NCBI RefSeq assembly: GCF_038002225.1
Contig: NZ_JBBOCA010000001.1
Span: 4,464,001 to 4,528,000, forward strand
DNA length: 64,000 nucleotides
Source of the DNA: Paenibacillus sp. FSL R7-0204
Lineage (GTDB): Bacteria > Bacillota > Bacilli > Paenibacillales > Paenibacillaceae
Direction: 5' to 3'
Both the position numbers and the translations under genes were made by a program. Positions 40,820 to 49,614 of this stretch are shown here, piece after piece (the first letter of the stretch is position 1; every line of letters begins with the position of its first letter). The notes beneath the pieces are model-generated. The model was given only the letters and a program-made list of their open reading frames with translations, was not told the DNA's origin and did no database searches.

Positions 40820-42031
40820 TCACCACCCGATCACCATTCCACCCGCCGCACCGGCCACCACAACCAACCAAGGCGGCAGCTTCCAGAAGACCAGCATTAC
40901 GAACAGAATGATAGCCAAGGCAAAGTCCAGCGGTGCGAGGATGGCTGTCGTCCACAGGGGATCGTACCAGGCGGCAAGCAGGATGCCGACCACAGCGGCA
41001 TTGATTCCGGTTAAGGCTCCTTGAATCCGGGGACTCCTTCTTAAGCTGTTCCAAAAAGGCAATGCGCCTGCAACCAGCAGAAAGGCTGGCAGGAAAATAG
41101 CGAGCGTGGCCACGATGGCCCCGGGCACACCGGCGGTCATTGCTCCAAGATAGGCTGCAAAAGTGAACAACGGACCCGGTACAGCCTGCGTGGCCCCGTA
41201 TCCCGCCAGGAAGTCGGCTTGGCTCACCCAGCCGGTAGGAACGACTTCTTGTTCCAGCAGCGGAAGCACAACATGTCCGCCGCCGAACACCAAAGCACCG
41301 GAACGATAAAAGCTGTCAAATATCGCGACTCCTCCCGCCTCAGCCGTCCCTCTAAGAAACGGGAGTACGATCAGGAGTAAGCCGAACAATGCTAAACAAA
41401 CGGTACCAGACAACCGGTGAATAGGGACCGTAAGATTCGTCAGGTTCTCCGCAGAACTGTGGCGATACAGCCATAACCCGGCTATGCCCGCTGCAGCAAT
41501 CGTTAGAATCTGACTGTAGCCGGTCTGCCATGATAATGTAACAGCTGCCGCTATAGCCGCGATGGTGACTCTTTCCCGGTCCGGGGTCAGCTTCTGCCCC
41601 ATGCCAAGGATGGCCTGGGCAACAATCGCTACAGCTACGATCTTCAGTCCGTGAATCCAGCCAGCACCGGCAATATCATAGCCCTGCAGCAGGAAGGCAA
41701 ATGCGACCAGCACCAGGACAGAGGGCAAAGTGAAGCCCAGCCAAGCGGCCAACCCGCCCAGCCAGCCTGCCCGTACCATTCCGATACCAATCCCCACCTG
41801 ACTGCTCGCCGGACCGGGAAGGAACTGGCAGAGCGCAACCAGATCCGCATAGCTTCGTTCATCGATCCATTTCCGGCGGCGGATATATTCATTGTGGAAA
41901 TAACCCAGATGGGCGGCCGGTCCGCCGAAGGAGGTAAGACCCAGTCTGGCCGATACAAGCAGGATCTCAAGTAACCCCCCAGCCTTCCCCTCCCGATGTT
42001 CTCCCGGCACCGCCTGCTTCTCTGCTTGCAT
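40820..42031 (-). CDS. CHR-family transporter (chromate transporter type)
   Basis: 403 residues, two homologous halves of about six helices each. The conserved entry motifs are present in both: RLGLTSFGGPAAHLGYFHNE with CQFLPGPASSQVGIGIGMVR, and RSGALVFGGGHVVLPLLEQE with LAGYGATQAVPGPLFTFAAY. This is the long bidomain ChrA class, which exports chromate by coupling to the membrane potential; sulfate or other anions cannot be excluded. Confidence 0.93.
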   Translation of the reverse strand: MQAEKQAVPGEHREGKAGGLLEILLVSARLGLTSFGGPAAHLGYFHNEYIRRRKWIDERSYADLVALCQFLPGPASSQVGIGIGMVRAGWLGGLAAWLGFTLPSVLVLVAFAFLLQGYDIAGAGWIHGLKIVAVAIVAQAILGMGQKLTPDRERVTIAAIAAAVTLSWQTGYSQILTIAAAGIAGLWLYRHSSAENLTNLTVPIHRLSGTVCLALFGLLLIVLPFLRGTAEAGGVAIFDSFYRSGALVFGGGHVVLPLLEQEVVPTGWVSQADFLAGYGATQAVPGPLFTFAAYLGAMTAGVPGAIVATLAIFLPAFLLVAGALPFWNSLRRSPRIQGALTGINAAVVGILLAAWYDPLWTTAILAPLDFALAIILFVMLVFWKLPPWLVVVAGAAGGMVIGW

Positions 42032-42145
42032 ACCTATTGCTCCCTTGACCCTAGAATGTATATCTCATTCCAGATTATCATCCGCGTTCAAGCATTGGAT
42101 AAAAGGTGCAGCAGTGTTCCGTAAATGTTGTGTAAAGAGCGTCAT

Positions 42146-43573
42146 CTAATGTGCAAGCTTGACACTATCCAGCCGGTCGATCAGCTTACGTAGGCCAGCT
42201 TCATCTGCTCCATACGGGCGGACATCCCCGCCCAGCAGCTTATCCACCTCTTCTCTGGTAAATGTGAAGCTGTAACTTATCCCTTCATCCGCAAGCGAGT
42301 AATGAATGATATCTGCATTATCGATCAGGGTTAACAGCAGGACCGAATTCTTCAGGAGAGGGTCGCGGCTTACTGCCTTAAGCTCATCGTTCCACATTCC
42401 GGTAATATCGTTTACTTTATAATTGATGGTTAATGCATACGGGCGGGAGCCGGTTGTCAGCTCAATGCCTGCCCTCTCCAGTCCTTCCTGCAGCGGCATT
42501 GCACCAAGCAGCGCTGTGACTTTGCTGACGTCGCCAATATAATTTGTTTTGCTCTTCAGCAGCTGATCCACCGTATAACCCGAATATAGCTGCTGCTGCG
42601 GACGCTCCACAGGCTTGGGATTAGCGGTACATCCAATCAGCAAGACTACAAGGACGAGGGTAAAAGCGGCCGCGCTCCCCGGGGTGGGCTGACGGTACGC
42701 GAGAATATGCTTGATCCTTGCCTTTACGCTGCTCTCGCCAAAAGCCAGCGGGCTGCCGGTCATAAGACCGCTCCGGCGGGCTGAGAAGCCAAGCAGGGAG
42801 CCTGAGTAGCTGCTTTTAACCTGCGGACCCAGCTTCCGGATCACAGCTTCATCGCAGGACATCTCCATATCCTTGCTCATGAGCACAAAAGACAGCCACA
42901 TCAGCGGATTGAACCAATGGAGAATGACCAGCAGGAACATCAGCGGCTTGATCAGGTAATCCCGCCGGTTAATATGAGTCTGCTCATGCAGCAGGATATA
43001 GGACAGCTCCTGTCCGCTCATTCCAGCCGGGATGTAGATCCTTGGCTTCAAGAAGCCGGATACGAACGGGGTCATGATCTGGTCCGTCTCGAAGACATGC
43101 CCCTTCACAAGGGTAGCTGTACGGACACTGCGCATGACTCTCACATAAGAGAACACGCTGTACAGCAGCAGCACTATGACACCTGTCAGCCAGATCATAC
43201 TGCCGGCCCACAGGAGGATCTGCACCGGATTGACGCTTGCTGCCGGTGCAGCAGACGGAAGCAGACTGTTCCACAGGCTTCCCGCTGAATCTGTTCCGGT
43301 GTTCAATGCAGGCTGCGCTTGCATCCCTATATTCTTCGGAACGAACTGCAGCTGCCCTGTGCCGGACGAGCCTGCAGGCCCTGCCAGCCTCAGGATACTG
43401 AAGCTTGAAGTGAAGCTGACAGGCAGGATCAGCCTGATCATTACTGCGGACCACAGCATATAGGAGAAGATCTTGGGGGCGCGCCGCAGCAGGACTCTGG
43501 CCAGCATTACGGCGGCGGCAACATAGCTGGCAGTAATACTCATGTTCAGCATGCTGATCCACAGGTCCGTCAT
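42146..43573 (-). CDS. BlaR1/MecR1-type M56 membrane metalloprotease
   Basis: 475 residues. Four N-terminal helices surround a zinc protease site HEQTH (about residue 197, ILLHEQTHINRRDYL) with the DMEMSCDEAVIRKLG third-ligand motif. A fifth helix (about 300-320) leads to the outside. The extracellular part is not a penicillin-binding sensor but a DUF4825-like domain (TNYIGDVSKVTALLGAMPLQ, RPYALTINYKVNDITG), so the ligand is probably not a beta-lactam. It overlaps the BlaI-type gene by 4 bp; on sensing its ligand it should cleave that repressor. Confidence 0.9.
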   Translation of the reverse strand: MTDLWISMLNMSITASYVAAAVMLARVLLRRAPKIFSYMLWSAVMIRLILPVSFTSSFSILRLAGPAGSSGTGQLQFVPKNIGMQAQPALNTGTDSAGSLWNSLLPSAAPAASVNPVQILLWAGSMIWLTGVIVLLLYSVFSYVRVMRSVRTATLVKGHVFETDQIMTPFVSGFLKPRIYIPAGMSGQELSYILLHEQTHINRRDYLIKPLMFLLVILHWFNPLMWLSFVLMSKDMEMSCDEAVIRKLGPQVKSSYSGSLLGFSARRSGLMTGSPLAFGESSVKARIKHILAYRQPTPGSAAAFTLVLVVLLIGCTANPKPVERPQQQLYSGYTVDQLLKSKTNYIGDVSKVTALLGAMPLQEGLERAGIELTTGSRPYALTINYKVNDITGMWNDELKAVSRDPLLKNSVLLLTLIDNADIIHYSLADEGISYSFTFTREEVDKLLGGDVRPYGADEAGLRKLIDRLDSVKLAH

Positions 43574-43938
43574 TGGGAGGCCTCCTCGATAATCTTCTTC
43601 AGCTCCGCCGCTTCCTGCGCAGACAATTTCTTATCTCCGAGAAAAGCAGTCAAAAACTGCGGCAACGACCCGCCAAAGGCTTTGTCCACTACCGTCTGGC
43701 TCTCATGCCGCTGTGCTTCCGACTTCGGGATGATGGCGGTAACCATAGCCCCCTCGTTCCTGAGAATTCCCCGCTCACATAGCTTTCTTAACACGGTATA
43801 GGTTGTGGACTTCTTCCAGCCCAGTACCGCGAGACTCAGCTTCACCAGCTCTGTAGAATTAATCGGCTCATGATCCCAGATCAGGCAAGCGAATTTATAT
43901 TCGGCATCATATAATTTGTATGGCTCCATCCTGTTCAC
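43570..43938 (-). CDS. BlaI/MecI-family repressor
   Basis: 122 residues. Winged helix: YKFACLIWDHEPINSTELVK, LSLAVLGWKKSTTYTVLRKL and CERGILRNEGAMVTAIIPKS; the C-terminal dimer helices carry the usual protease cut zone. First gene of the operon with the M56 protease. Two similar operator-like sequences lie upstream (43951-43995). Confidence 0.93.
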   Translation of the reverse strand: MNRMEPYKLYDAEYKFACLIWDHEPINSTELVKLSLAVLGWKKSTTYTVLRKLCERGILRNEGAMVTAIIPKSEAQRHESQTVVDKAFGGSLPQFLTAFLGDKKLSAQEAAELKKIIEEASQ

Positions 43939-43950
43939 TCCTTATAAGTT

Positions 43951-43995
43951 TATTACAGTAGACCTAATGATACTAAGTCTATTGCAGTAAACCTA
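43951..43995 (-). promoter_or_regulatory. Two BlaI-type operator-like repeats
   Basis: TATTACAGTAGACCTA (43951-43966) and TATTGCAGTAAACCTA (43980-43995) are direct repeats 29 bp apart, each close to a palindrome of the form GTNTACTGYAATANAC. They lie 13 bp upstream of the repressor gene, over its promoter. Confidence 0.65.
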
Positions 43996-44033
43996 TATTG
44001 TCAAGGTGGCACCCGGTACCTCCAGCACAAAAT

Positions 44034-44056
44034 AACCCCACAAAGTGGGGATTTAG
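44034..44056 (-). terminator. Second terminator of the stalk lipoprotein gene
   Basis: Read leftward, CCCCAC-TTT-GTGGGG followed by TTATTTT. Confidence 0.7.
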
Positions 44057-44114
44057 CTTCGATGATAACTCAGGTACTTTGCGGGGACCCCAAAACATAT
44101 AAATTCTTATCTAT

Positions 44115-44158
44115 CAAAAAAACCGGAACCGCCTGATTGCTCAGGGGTCCCGGTTGTT
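44115..44158 (-). terminator. First terminator of the stalk lipoprotein gene
   Basis: Read leftward, AACCGGGACCCCTGA pairs with TCAGGCGGTTCCGGTT and is followed by TTTTTT, about 20 bp after the stop. Confidence 0.85.
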
Positions 44159-44176
44159 TGACTATAACTGTAATAC

Positions 44177-45685
44177 TTACGGACGTTCGATCCAGATATA
44201 GCCGTCATCATCCACTTCAACCGTAGCATGCAGGCCTTCGGCCAATACACGCAGCGGCACATTAGCATCTCCGTACTCATCTACGAATACTGCTAATGGA
44301 AGCTTCACGGTCTTGCCGGCAATTTGCGCCTGCGCGGAACCGATTTTGAATACGAGCTGATCGCCGTATACATCGTCAGTCACCTTGATCGACCGGGTAG
44401 CTCCATCCCACTCTACCTTAGCGTCCAGATCCTCTGCGACATAGCGCAGCGGTACATAGGTAGTTCCATTCTTCACAACCGGATAATAATAATCGTCGTC
44501 CGGTGCGATCATCAGGCTCTTGGAAGTAAGTGCCATCTCCTCTTTGAGCAGCTTATAAATTGAAGAATTTGGATCGAAGCTTCTCAGCGTCTCCCCTGGA
44601 GTAAGATCTCCCTTGGAGTAATCAATCGCGCCTGTCGTACTGATCGGATCAGCCGTTACCGGACCATTCACATTCCAGGTCTCGGACACCAGCTTCATAT
44701 TGATGCTCTGCAGCGGCAGATCTTCACTGGCCGGAAGCGCAAGATTGAAGCCGATGTTCTGTTTGCGGACATGGAAGCCGCTATCAACGAAGATATCCGC
44801 AGTCAGCTTCGTATCCTTGCCGAGAACAGTCTTGAGTTCAGGAGTTGTCTCATAGAGGTTCTCCAGTTGCTTGTCATAGACGAGCAGGAGAGCATCCACA
44901 GCCAGCTTGGCTGCATCATGTACTACAGTGACTACTCCTTCTTTGTCTTCCAGCGGAATATCGCCCAGACCGATGCTGTTCAGATCTTCAGCTCTGTCTT
45001 TGATCAGCGGATACATATAATCATATAGACCGCTGATCAGAGCAGTGAAGCCTTCGGTATCCTTAGACACTGATCTCAGGAAGCTCTTAAGCAATACCGG
45101 CAGCTCTTCCCCTGTAATTTCCGTATGTAGCTTCGTCAAGCTGGTTGGCTGGCCGTATACGGATTCCGTTACTGACGCTACTGTGATTGCACCCGGATTC
45201 GGGAGATTCTTAATCACAAACTGCGAGAGCTGCTTGGTGAATTCCAAAGTCTTGGCTGGATCGGTTGCTTCCAGGCCAAGCAGCATGTCATTGCTCTGAA
45301 GCGGCATGTAGAACGGCTGCTTCGCGCCTTCGGCGGTGAAGACCAGGTTCTTCTGGTCCGTGAAGAGGGAGAACGGAATCTTGAACTCCTTGTAACCCAC
45401 AACTCCCGTAGCCGAGACATTGCCGTTATCCTGAACCTTCACATGGCCGAGCGTAAGCGATAAGGAATTAATAAGATCAACAACTTCCCGGTCCTCTGCG
45501 GTGATGCCTGCAGCAGGAACAGCGCTCAGGGTCATCGTAGTGCTTGATTCAGAGGATTTGACATCCAGATCTCCCAGCAATGCCTTATTGACATCGAAGC
45601 CGCCAACAGTCTGGCAGCCTGACAGAATCAGCAGCAGGGCGAGAATCGGCACCAGCCATTTGGTTCTTGCTTTCATTTTCTTCAT
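44177..45685 (-). CDS. Lipoprotein with C-terminal copper-amine-oxidase-like stalk domain
   Basis: 502 residues. Lipoprotein signal (LVPILALLLILSGC, Cys near 24). The long middle region (about 45-380) has no recognised domain and consists of mixed strands and helices (EDREVVDLINSLSLTLGHVK, KTLEFTKQLSQFVIKNLPNP). The C-terminal 110 residues are a stalk domain: NGTTYVPLRYVAEDLDAKVE, WDGATRSIKV, then DEYGDANVPLRVLAEGLHAT. Such stalk domains are abundant in Paenibacillus surface proteins and probably bind the cell wall or polysaccharide; no enzyme activity is implied. Confidence 0.9.
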   Translation of the reverse strand: MKKMKARTKWLVPILALLLILSGCQTVGGFDVNKALLGDLDVKSSESSTTMTLSAVPAAGITAEDREVVDLINSLSLTLGHVKVQDNGNVSATGVVGYKEFKIPFSLFTDQKNLVFTAEGAKQPFYMPLQSNDMLLGLEATDPAKTLEFTKQLSQFVIKNLPNPGAITVASVTESVYGQPTSLTKLHTEITGEELPVLLKSFLRSVSKDTEGFTALISGLYDYMYPLIKDRAEDLNSIGLGDIPLEDKEGVVTVVHDAAKLAVDALLLVYDKQLENLYETTPELKTVLGKDTKLTADIFVDSGFHVRKQNIGFNLALPASEDLPLQSINMKLVSETWNVNGPVTADPISTTGAIDYSKGDLTPGETLRSFDPNSSIYKLLKEEMALTSKSLMIAPDDDYYYPVVKNGTTYVPLRYVAEDLDAKVEWDGATRSIKVTDDVYGDQLVFKIGSAQAQIAGKTVKLPLAVFVDEYGDANVPLRVLAEGLHATVEVDDDGYIWIERP

Positions 45686-45777
45686 AGCATGTCTCCTCTA
45701 GCTCATAATTTGGCAACGTACCCATCATCTCAGAGGAGCATGGATTTGTAAATACAGCACCTGGAAATGATGAACCC

Positions 45778-46446
45778 TCATACGCTAAATAAACTCCGCC
45801 ACTCTATAAATACCCATTCTTTGAAAAAGAGAAACTTTACCAACGCAAGGATTGTTAAGTGGGCCGGATAAAAGCACCACCATACCCAGCGCGGCAGACG
45901 TCTCTTCTCCAGCAGCACCCAAAATCCGGGAGTCAGCGCAATCAGAACGGTCGGAATAATGCTGGCCATCTGCACCAGCCAATTATAATAGAACAGATAG
46001 AATACATTCAGCGCCAAATGCGCCAGCACGAGCACATAAGAACGGGTATAGCGGAAGATCAGCACCAGCAGCAGGCCGTAAGCGTTGTAGTCGAGCGGCA
46101 GCGCATCCATCAGCAGCACTGCGGCAGCCACTACCGGTATACCCGCCCACAGATTCGGCAGCTTATCAAGCAAGGCAAGGACCAGCGCTGAGATCAGCAG
46201 GGTGAATACGACGTTCCAGCCTCCCGGATGGATCGCCAGATTGTATGGAATCTGCGCCAGCACAGCGATCACAAGCAGCCGACGCAGATAGCGGGGTCTG
46301 GAGGAGGTATGAATATAGCCTTGCGCCAGCGCGTAGCAGTAGATCGGGAAGGCAATTCTCCCCACATATCTCCAGGCAAGCTCCCCCGGGAAAAAGATCA
46401 GGCCGACATGGTCAATCAGCATGGTCAGCATCGCAATAATCTGCAT
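45778..46446 (-). CDS. TraX-family membrane protein
   Basis: 222 residues, about eight helices. It opens with the family mark MQIIAMLTMLIDHVGLIFFP and RYVGRIAFPIYCYALAQGY, and includes LLVIAVLAQIPYNLAI. TraX acetylates F pilin in E. coli; chromosomal Gram-positive members are putative membrane acyltransferases of unknown substrate. No conjugation genes are nearby, so a conjugative role is unlikely. Confidence 0.9.
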   Translation of the reverse strand: MQIIAMLTMLIDHVGLIFFPGELAWRYVGRIAFPIYCYALAQGYIHTSSRPRYLRRLLVIAVLAQIPYNLAIHPGGWNVVFTLLISALVLALLDKLPNLWAGIPVVAAAVLLMDALPLDYNAYGLLLVLIFRYTRSYVLVLAHLALNVFYLFYYNWLVQMASIIPTVLIALTPGFWVLLEKRRLPRWVWWCFYPAHLTILALVKFLFFKEWVFIEWRSLFSV

Positions 46447-46504
46447 CTGTAGCCTCCTGTTACTATATAAATTGAACTAATGGTTTTTATGTTTTGGGAT
46501 TAGC

Positions 46505-46656
46505 CGTGACTCCAGAGAAGTTTTGGACTTCCGGCCGCTGTTGTCAGCAGATTTCTTTATTCATCCCGTTATAACGGTTGAAATCCGCAGACAAAGGCGG
46601 TCGCTACCGCTCCTCCAGTTCCAAAATTCCCTTCCGCCACTTTTCCCTTAATTTAA
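46505..46656. repeat. Dispersed intergenic repeat, copy B
   Basis: Read leftward: GGAATTTTGGAACTGGAGGA, then GCGGTAGCGACCGCC (a 5-4-5 hairpin), TTTGTCTGCGGATTTCAAC, and ACAGCGGCCGGAAGTCCAAA near the far end. Matches copy A at 39600-39766; the last block recurs on the forward strand at about 60914-60935. Confidence 0.75.
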
Positions 46657-46682
46657 TTTTTTAGTTCAATCTATATAGCATG

Positions 46683-46807
46683 AAATATAAAGCACCTTAG
46701 GTGCTATTATCCATGCCAGAGCGGGATGCTGCAAGCTTCGCGGGAAGACTTGAACGACAGGCAAGCCGGACCCGCTCCCTCAGGAGCAGTGCCGGCCCGT
46801 TTTTATC
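46683..46807 (+). ncRNA. Possible small RNA ending in an intrinsic terminator
   Basis: The forward strand ends in a stem-loop (GCCGGACCCGCTCC/GGAGCAGTGCCGGC, three mismatched positions, loop CTCA) followed by CCGTTTTT, yet no rightward gene lies in front of it. A palindrome and AT-rich promoter-like DNA precede it. On the other strand the hairpin has no T-run, so it does not look like the terminator of the leftward permease gene. No known RNA family recognised. Confidence 0.3.
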
Positions 46808-46813
46808 CATAGA

Positions 46814-47977
46814 TCAAGCTGTCTTCGACTTGTTGTAGATATCAAAGCCTACGGCAAGCAGGAGCACCAGCCCCTTGATTCCCTGCTGCCAGTCAACGCC
46901 GAGGCCGACAAGCGACATACCGTTGTTCATGACGCCCATGACCAGACCGCCGATAATGGCACCGACCACGGTTCCGATTCCCCCGGACGCGGAGGCTCCG
47001 CCGATGAAGCAGGCAGCGATAGCGTCCAGCTCGAAGTTCGTACCAGCCTTAGGGGTGGCTGAGTTCAGGCGGGCCGCAAAGACCAGACCGGAAAGGGCAG
47101 CGAGTACACCCATGTTGACGAATACCCAGAAGGTCACCCGTTTGGTTTTGACGCCGGAGAGGCTTGCTGCCTTCTCATTGCCGCCCAGGGCATAGATATG
47201 CCGCCCCATGGTCATGTGGTTCATGACGAAGGAGTAAATCACGATCAGCACCATCAGAATTACAAGAATGTTAGGAATTCCGTTATATTGCGCCAGAACA
47301 TAGGTGAACAGGTTGATTACGATCACCAGCGCAGCAGCTTTGGCAACAGACATCCAGACTGGAGACTGATCGAAGCCGTACTTCACCGTAATCCGGCGGC
47401 TGCGGATTTCCTGATAGATCACCAGCAGCGACAGCAGAACGCCGATGACCAGAGTCAGTACATTCAACGAGCCCACGCTTGCGACATCGGGAATGAACCC
47501 GGAACTGATCTTCTGAAAGGTCTTTGGAAACGGCGCAATCGACTGCCCGTTCAGCACGATCATCGTCAGACCCCGGAACAGCAGCATGCCTGCCAGGGTA
47601 ACGATGAACGCCGGGATTTTGACATAAGCGACCCAGAAGCCCTGCCAGGCCCCGACCAGCGCACCCATCAGCAGCGAGATGATTACCGCCAGTACCGGAT
47701 TCAGCTCCATATCCACCATCATAATGGCCGACAGGGCACCGATGAAGGCAGCTACCGAGCCGACGGAGAGGTCGATATGACCCGTGATGATCACCAGTAC
47801 CATCCCGATCGCCAGCACCAGTATGTAGCTGTTCTGCAGAATCAGATTGGTCACGTTCAGCGGCTTCAGCAGAATGCCGTCGGTCATAATTTGAAAGAAC
47901 ACCGAAATAAAGATCAAGGCAATGATCATTCCGTATTGGCGGATATTTTTTTTGAACAGTTCACTAATGGCTCCCAT
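46814..47977 (-). CDS. gguB: Multiple-monosaccharide ABC transporter permease (GguB type)
   Basis: 387 residues, about ten helices, CUT2 class. ITGHIDLSVGSVAAFIGALS and the Gly-rich AACFIGGASASGGIGTVVGA are the typical permease motifs of the RbsC/XylH/GguB group; RPLNVTNLIL at the N-terminus fits the ChvE-associated branch. Its partner ATPase gene ends 6 bp upstream and the binding protein is first in the operon. Confidence 0.93.
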   Translation of the reverse strand: MGAISELFKKNIRQYGMIIALIFISVFFQIMTDGILLKPLNVTNLILQNSYILVLAIGMVLVIITGHIDLSVGSVAAFIGALSAIMMVDMELNPVLAVIISLLMGALVGAWQGFWVAYVKIPAFIVTLAGMLLFRGLTMIVLNGQSIAPFPKTFQKISSGFIPDVASVGSLNVLTLVIGVLLSLLVIYQEIRSRRITVKYGFDQSPVWMSVAKAAALVIVINLFTYVLAQYNGIPNILVILMVLIVIYSFVMNHMTMGRHIYALGGNEKAASLSGVKTKRVTFWVFVNMGVLAALSGLVFAARLNSATPKAGTNFELDAIAACFIGGASASGGIGTVVGAIIGGLVMGVMNNGMSLVGLGVDWQQGIKGLVLLLAVGFDIYNKSKTA

Positions 47978-47983
47978 GCGGTG

Positions 47984-49513
47984 TTACCCCCTGCTTCGTG
48001 TCATAAATTTCATCAAAAGCTCCTGCGTGGCGTCCTTCCGCTCCACTTCCCCGCTGATCCGCCCTTCGCACATCGTGTAGATCCGGTCGCACATCCCGAT
48101 AATTTCCGGCAACTCGGAAGAGATGACCAACACGCCCTTCCCCTCTGCGGCAAGACTGTTGATAATGGAATAAATCTCATATTTCGCCCCGACATCAATG
48201 CCCCGGGTAGGCTCATCGAGGATCAGAACATCCGGCTGGGCGTAGATCCATTTGCTGAGCACCACCTTCTGCTGGTTGCCACCGCTGAGATTCACAGTTT
48301 TTTGCAGGATGCTGGGGGTCTTGATGTTCAGCTTCTTGCGGTACTCCTCTGCGATCAGCACTTCCTCGTTCTCATTAATGACGCCATGGCGGGAGAGCTT
48401 TTTCAGGCTGCTGAGCGAGATATTCCGTTTGATATCGTCGATCAGGATCAGGCCGTAATGCTTGCGGTCCTCGGTCACGTAAGCCAATCCATGCTCTATC
48501 GCCTGGCTGATGTTATTCAGGTGCACTTCCTTGCCGTGCATAAAAGTCTGGCCGCTGATCCGCTTGCCATAAGACTTGCCGAACACGCTCATCGCCAGCT
48601 CCGTACGCCCTGCGCCCATTAGCCCGGCAATACCGACTACCTCGCCGCGCCGGATGTGGAGATTGATATGATCGAGCATTTTGCGGTCCGCTTGCGTCTC
48701 GTGATAGACATTCCAGTCACGGATCTCGAAGATCGTCTTTCCCGGATTGGGTGTGCGCTCAGGGTAACGGTTCGTCAGATCACGCCCGACCATGCCTTTG
48801 ATAATGACATCCTCTGTAACGGCATCCTGCTTCATATCCAGTGTCTTAATGGTCTGTCCATCCCTTAGAATTGTGACGGAATCCGCTATCTTCTCGATTT
48901 CGTTCAACTTGTGGGAAATGATAATCGAGGATATCCCCTGCTTCTTCAGCTCCAGAATGAGCAGCAGCAGATTCTCGCTATCATCCTCATTCAGCGCCGC
49001 TGTCGGTTCGTCGAGAATAAGCAGCTTCACTTCCTTGGAGAGCGCCTTCGCGATCTCTACAAGCTGCTGCTTGCCGACACCTATCGTAGAGACTCCTGTA
49101 AACGGCGATTCCTTGAGGCCGACGGTGGTTAGCAGCGCCTTGGTCTTGACCGTCGTTTCATTCCAATTGATCACCCCGCGTCTGGCCTGTTCATTGCCGA
49201 GGAAGATGTTCTCCGAAATCGACAAGTACGGAATCAGCGCCAGCTCCTGATGGATAATGACGATCCCCAGGCCCTCGCTGTCCTTGATATCCTTGAACTG
49301 GCATACCTGCCCCTGGTACAAAATATCCCCTTCGTATGTCCCGTGCGGATATACTCCGCTAAGCACCTTCATCAGCGTGGACTTGCCTGCCCCGTTCTCT
49401 CCGCAGAGGGCGTGGATCTCGCCTGCCTTCACCTGCAGATTGACTGACGAGAGCGCTTTGACGCCGGGGAATGTTTTGGTAATGCCTTTCATCTCCAAAA
49501 TAATTTCGCTCAT
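47984..49513 (-). CDS. gguA: Multiple-monosaccharide ABC transporter ATPase (GguA type, tandem ATPase)
   Basis: 509 residues with two ABC cassettes. N-terminal half: Walker [18 protein letters not shown]-loop [11 protein letters not shown], signature [17 protein letters not shown] (diverged), Walker [17 protein letters not shown]-terminal half: [20 protein letters not shown] (degenerate Walker A), signature [19 protein letters not shown] and Walker [20 protein letters not shown]. Degenerate second Walker A is normal for CUT2 ATPases. Energises import of monosaccharides such as xylose, glucose, galactose or arabinose. Confidence 0.95.
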   Translation of the reverse strand: MSEIILEMKGITKTFPGVKALSSVNLQVKAGEIHALCGENGAGKSTLMKVLSGVYPHGTYEGDILYQGQVCQFKDIKDSEGLGIVIIHQELALIPYLSISENIFLGNEQARRGVINWNETTVKTKALLTTVGLKESPFTGVSTIGVGKQQLVEIAKALSKEVKLLILDEPTAALNEDDSENLLLLILELKKQGISSIIISHKLNEIEKIADSVTILRDGQTIKTLDMKQDAVTEDVIIKGMVGRDLTNRYPERTPNPGKTIFEIRDWNVYHETQADRKMLDHINLHIRRGEVVGIAGLMGAGRTELAMSVFGKSYGKRISGQTFMHGKEVHLNNISQAIEHGLAYVTEDRKHYGLILIDDIKRNISLSSLKKLSRHGVINENEEVLIAEEYRKKLNIKTPSILQKTVNLSGGNQQKVVLSKWIYAQPDVLILDEPTRGIDVGAKYEIYSIINSLAAEGKGVLVISSELPEIIGMCDRIYTMCEGRISGEVERKDATQELLMKFMTRSRG

Positions 49514-49548
49514 GTGCCTCTCACCCAGCTTTCCTTGTGACTGTGCAG

Positions 49549-49595
49549 CGGTTCTCCGGCGGATATTATTGTTGTTAGATGCCGCCGGGAAACCG
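49549..49595 (-). promoter_or_regulatory. Hairpin between binding-protein and ATPase genes
   Basis: Read leftward, CGGTTTCCCGGCGGC pairs with CCGCCGGAGAACCG around an AT-rich loop, with no T-run after it. Hairpins at this place in binding-protein operons usually stabilise the upstream mRNA or reduce read-through, giving excess binding protein. Confidence 0.65.
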
Positions 49596-49614
49596 CGAGA
49601 ATTGCTGCTGATTA

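Larger units (their letters stand above)
46447..46813. other. Intergenic region with repeat and possible small RNA
   Basis: Contains repeat copy B (46505-46656), the odd palindrome AGCACCTTAGGTGCT (46691-46705), and a stem-loop followed by TTTTT on the forward strand (46772-46806). No protein-coding frame is convincing. Confidence 0.6.

Noticed and set aside
45778..46446. TraX as evidence for a conjugative element
   Set aside because: No other transfer, relaxase or replication genes lie nearby; chromosomal TraX homologues are common in Firmicutes.
46764..46806. Stem-loop read as terminator of the leftward permease gene
   Set aside because: On the leftward strand the stem has no T-run; the T-run is only on the forward strand, so it was listed with the possible small RNA instead.
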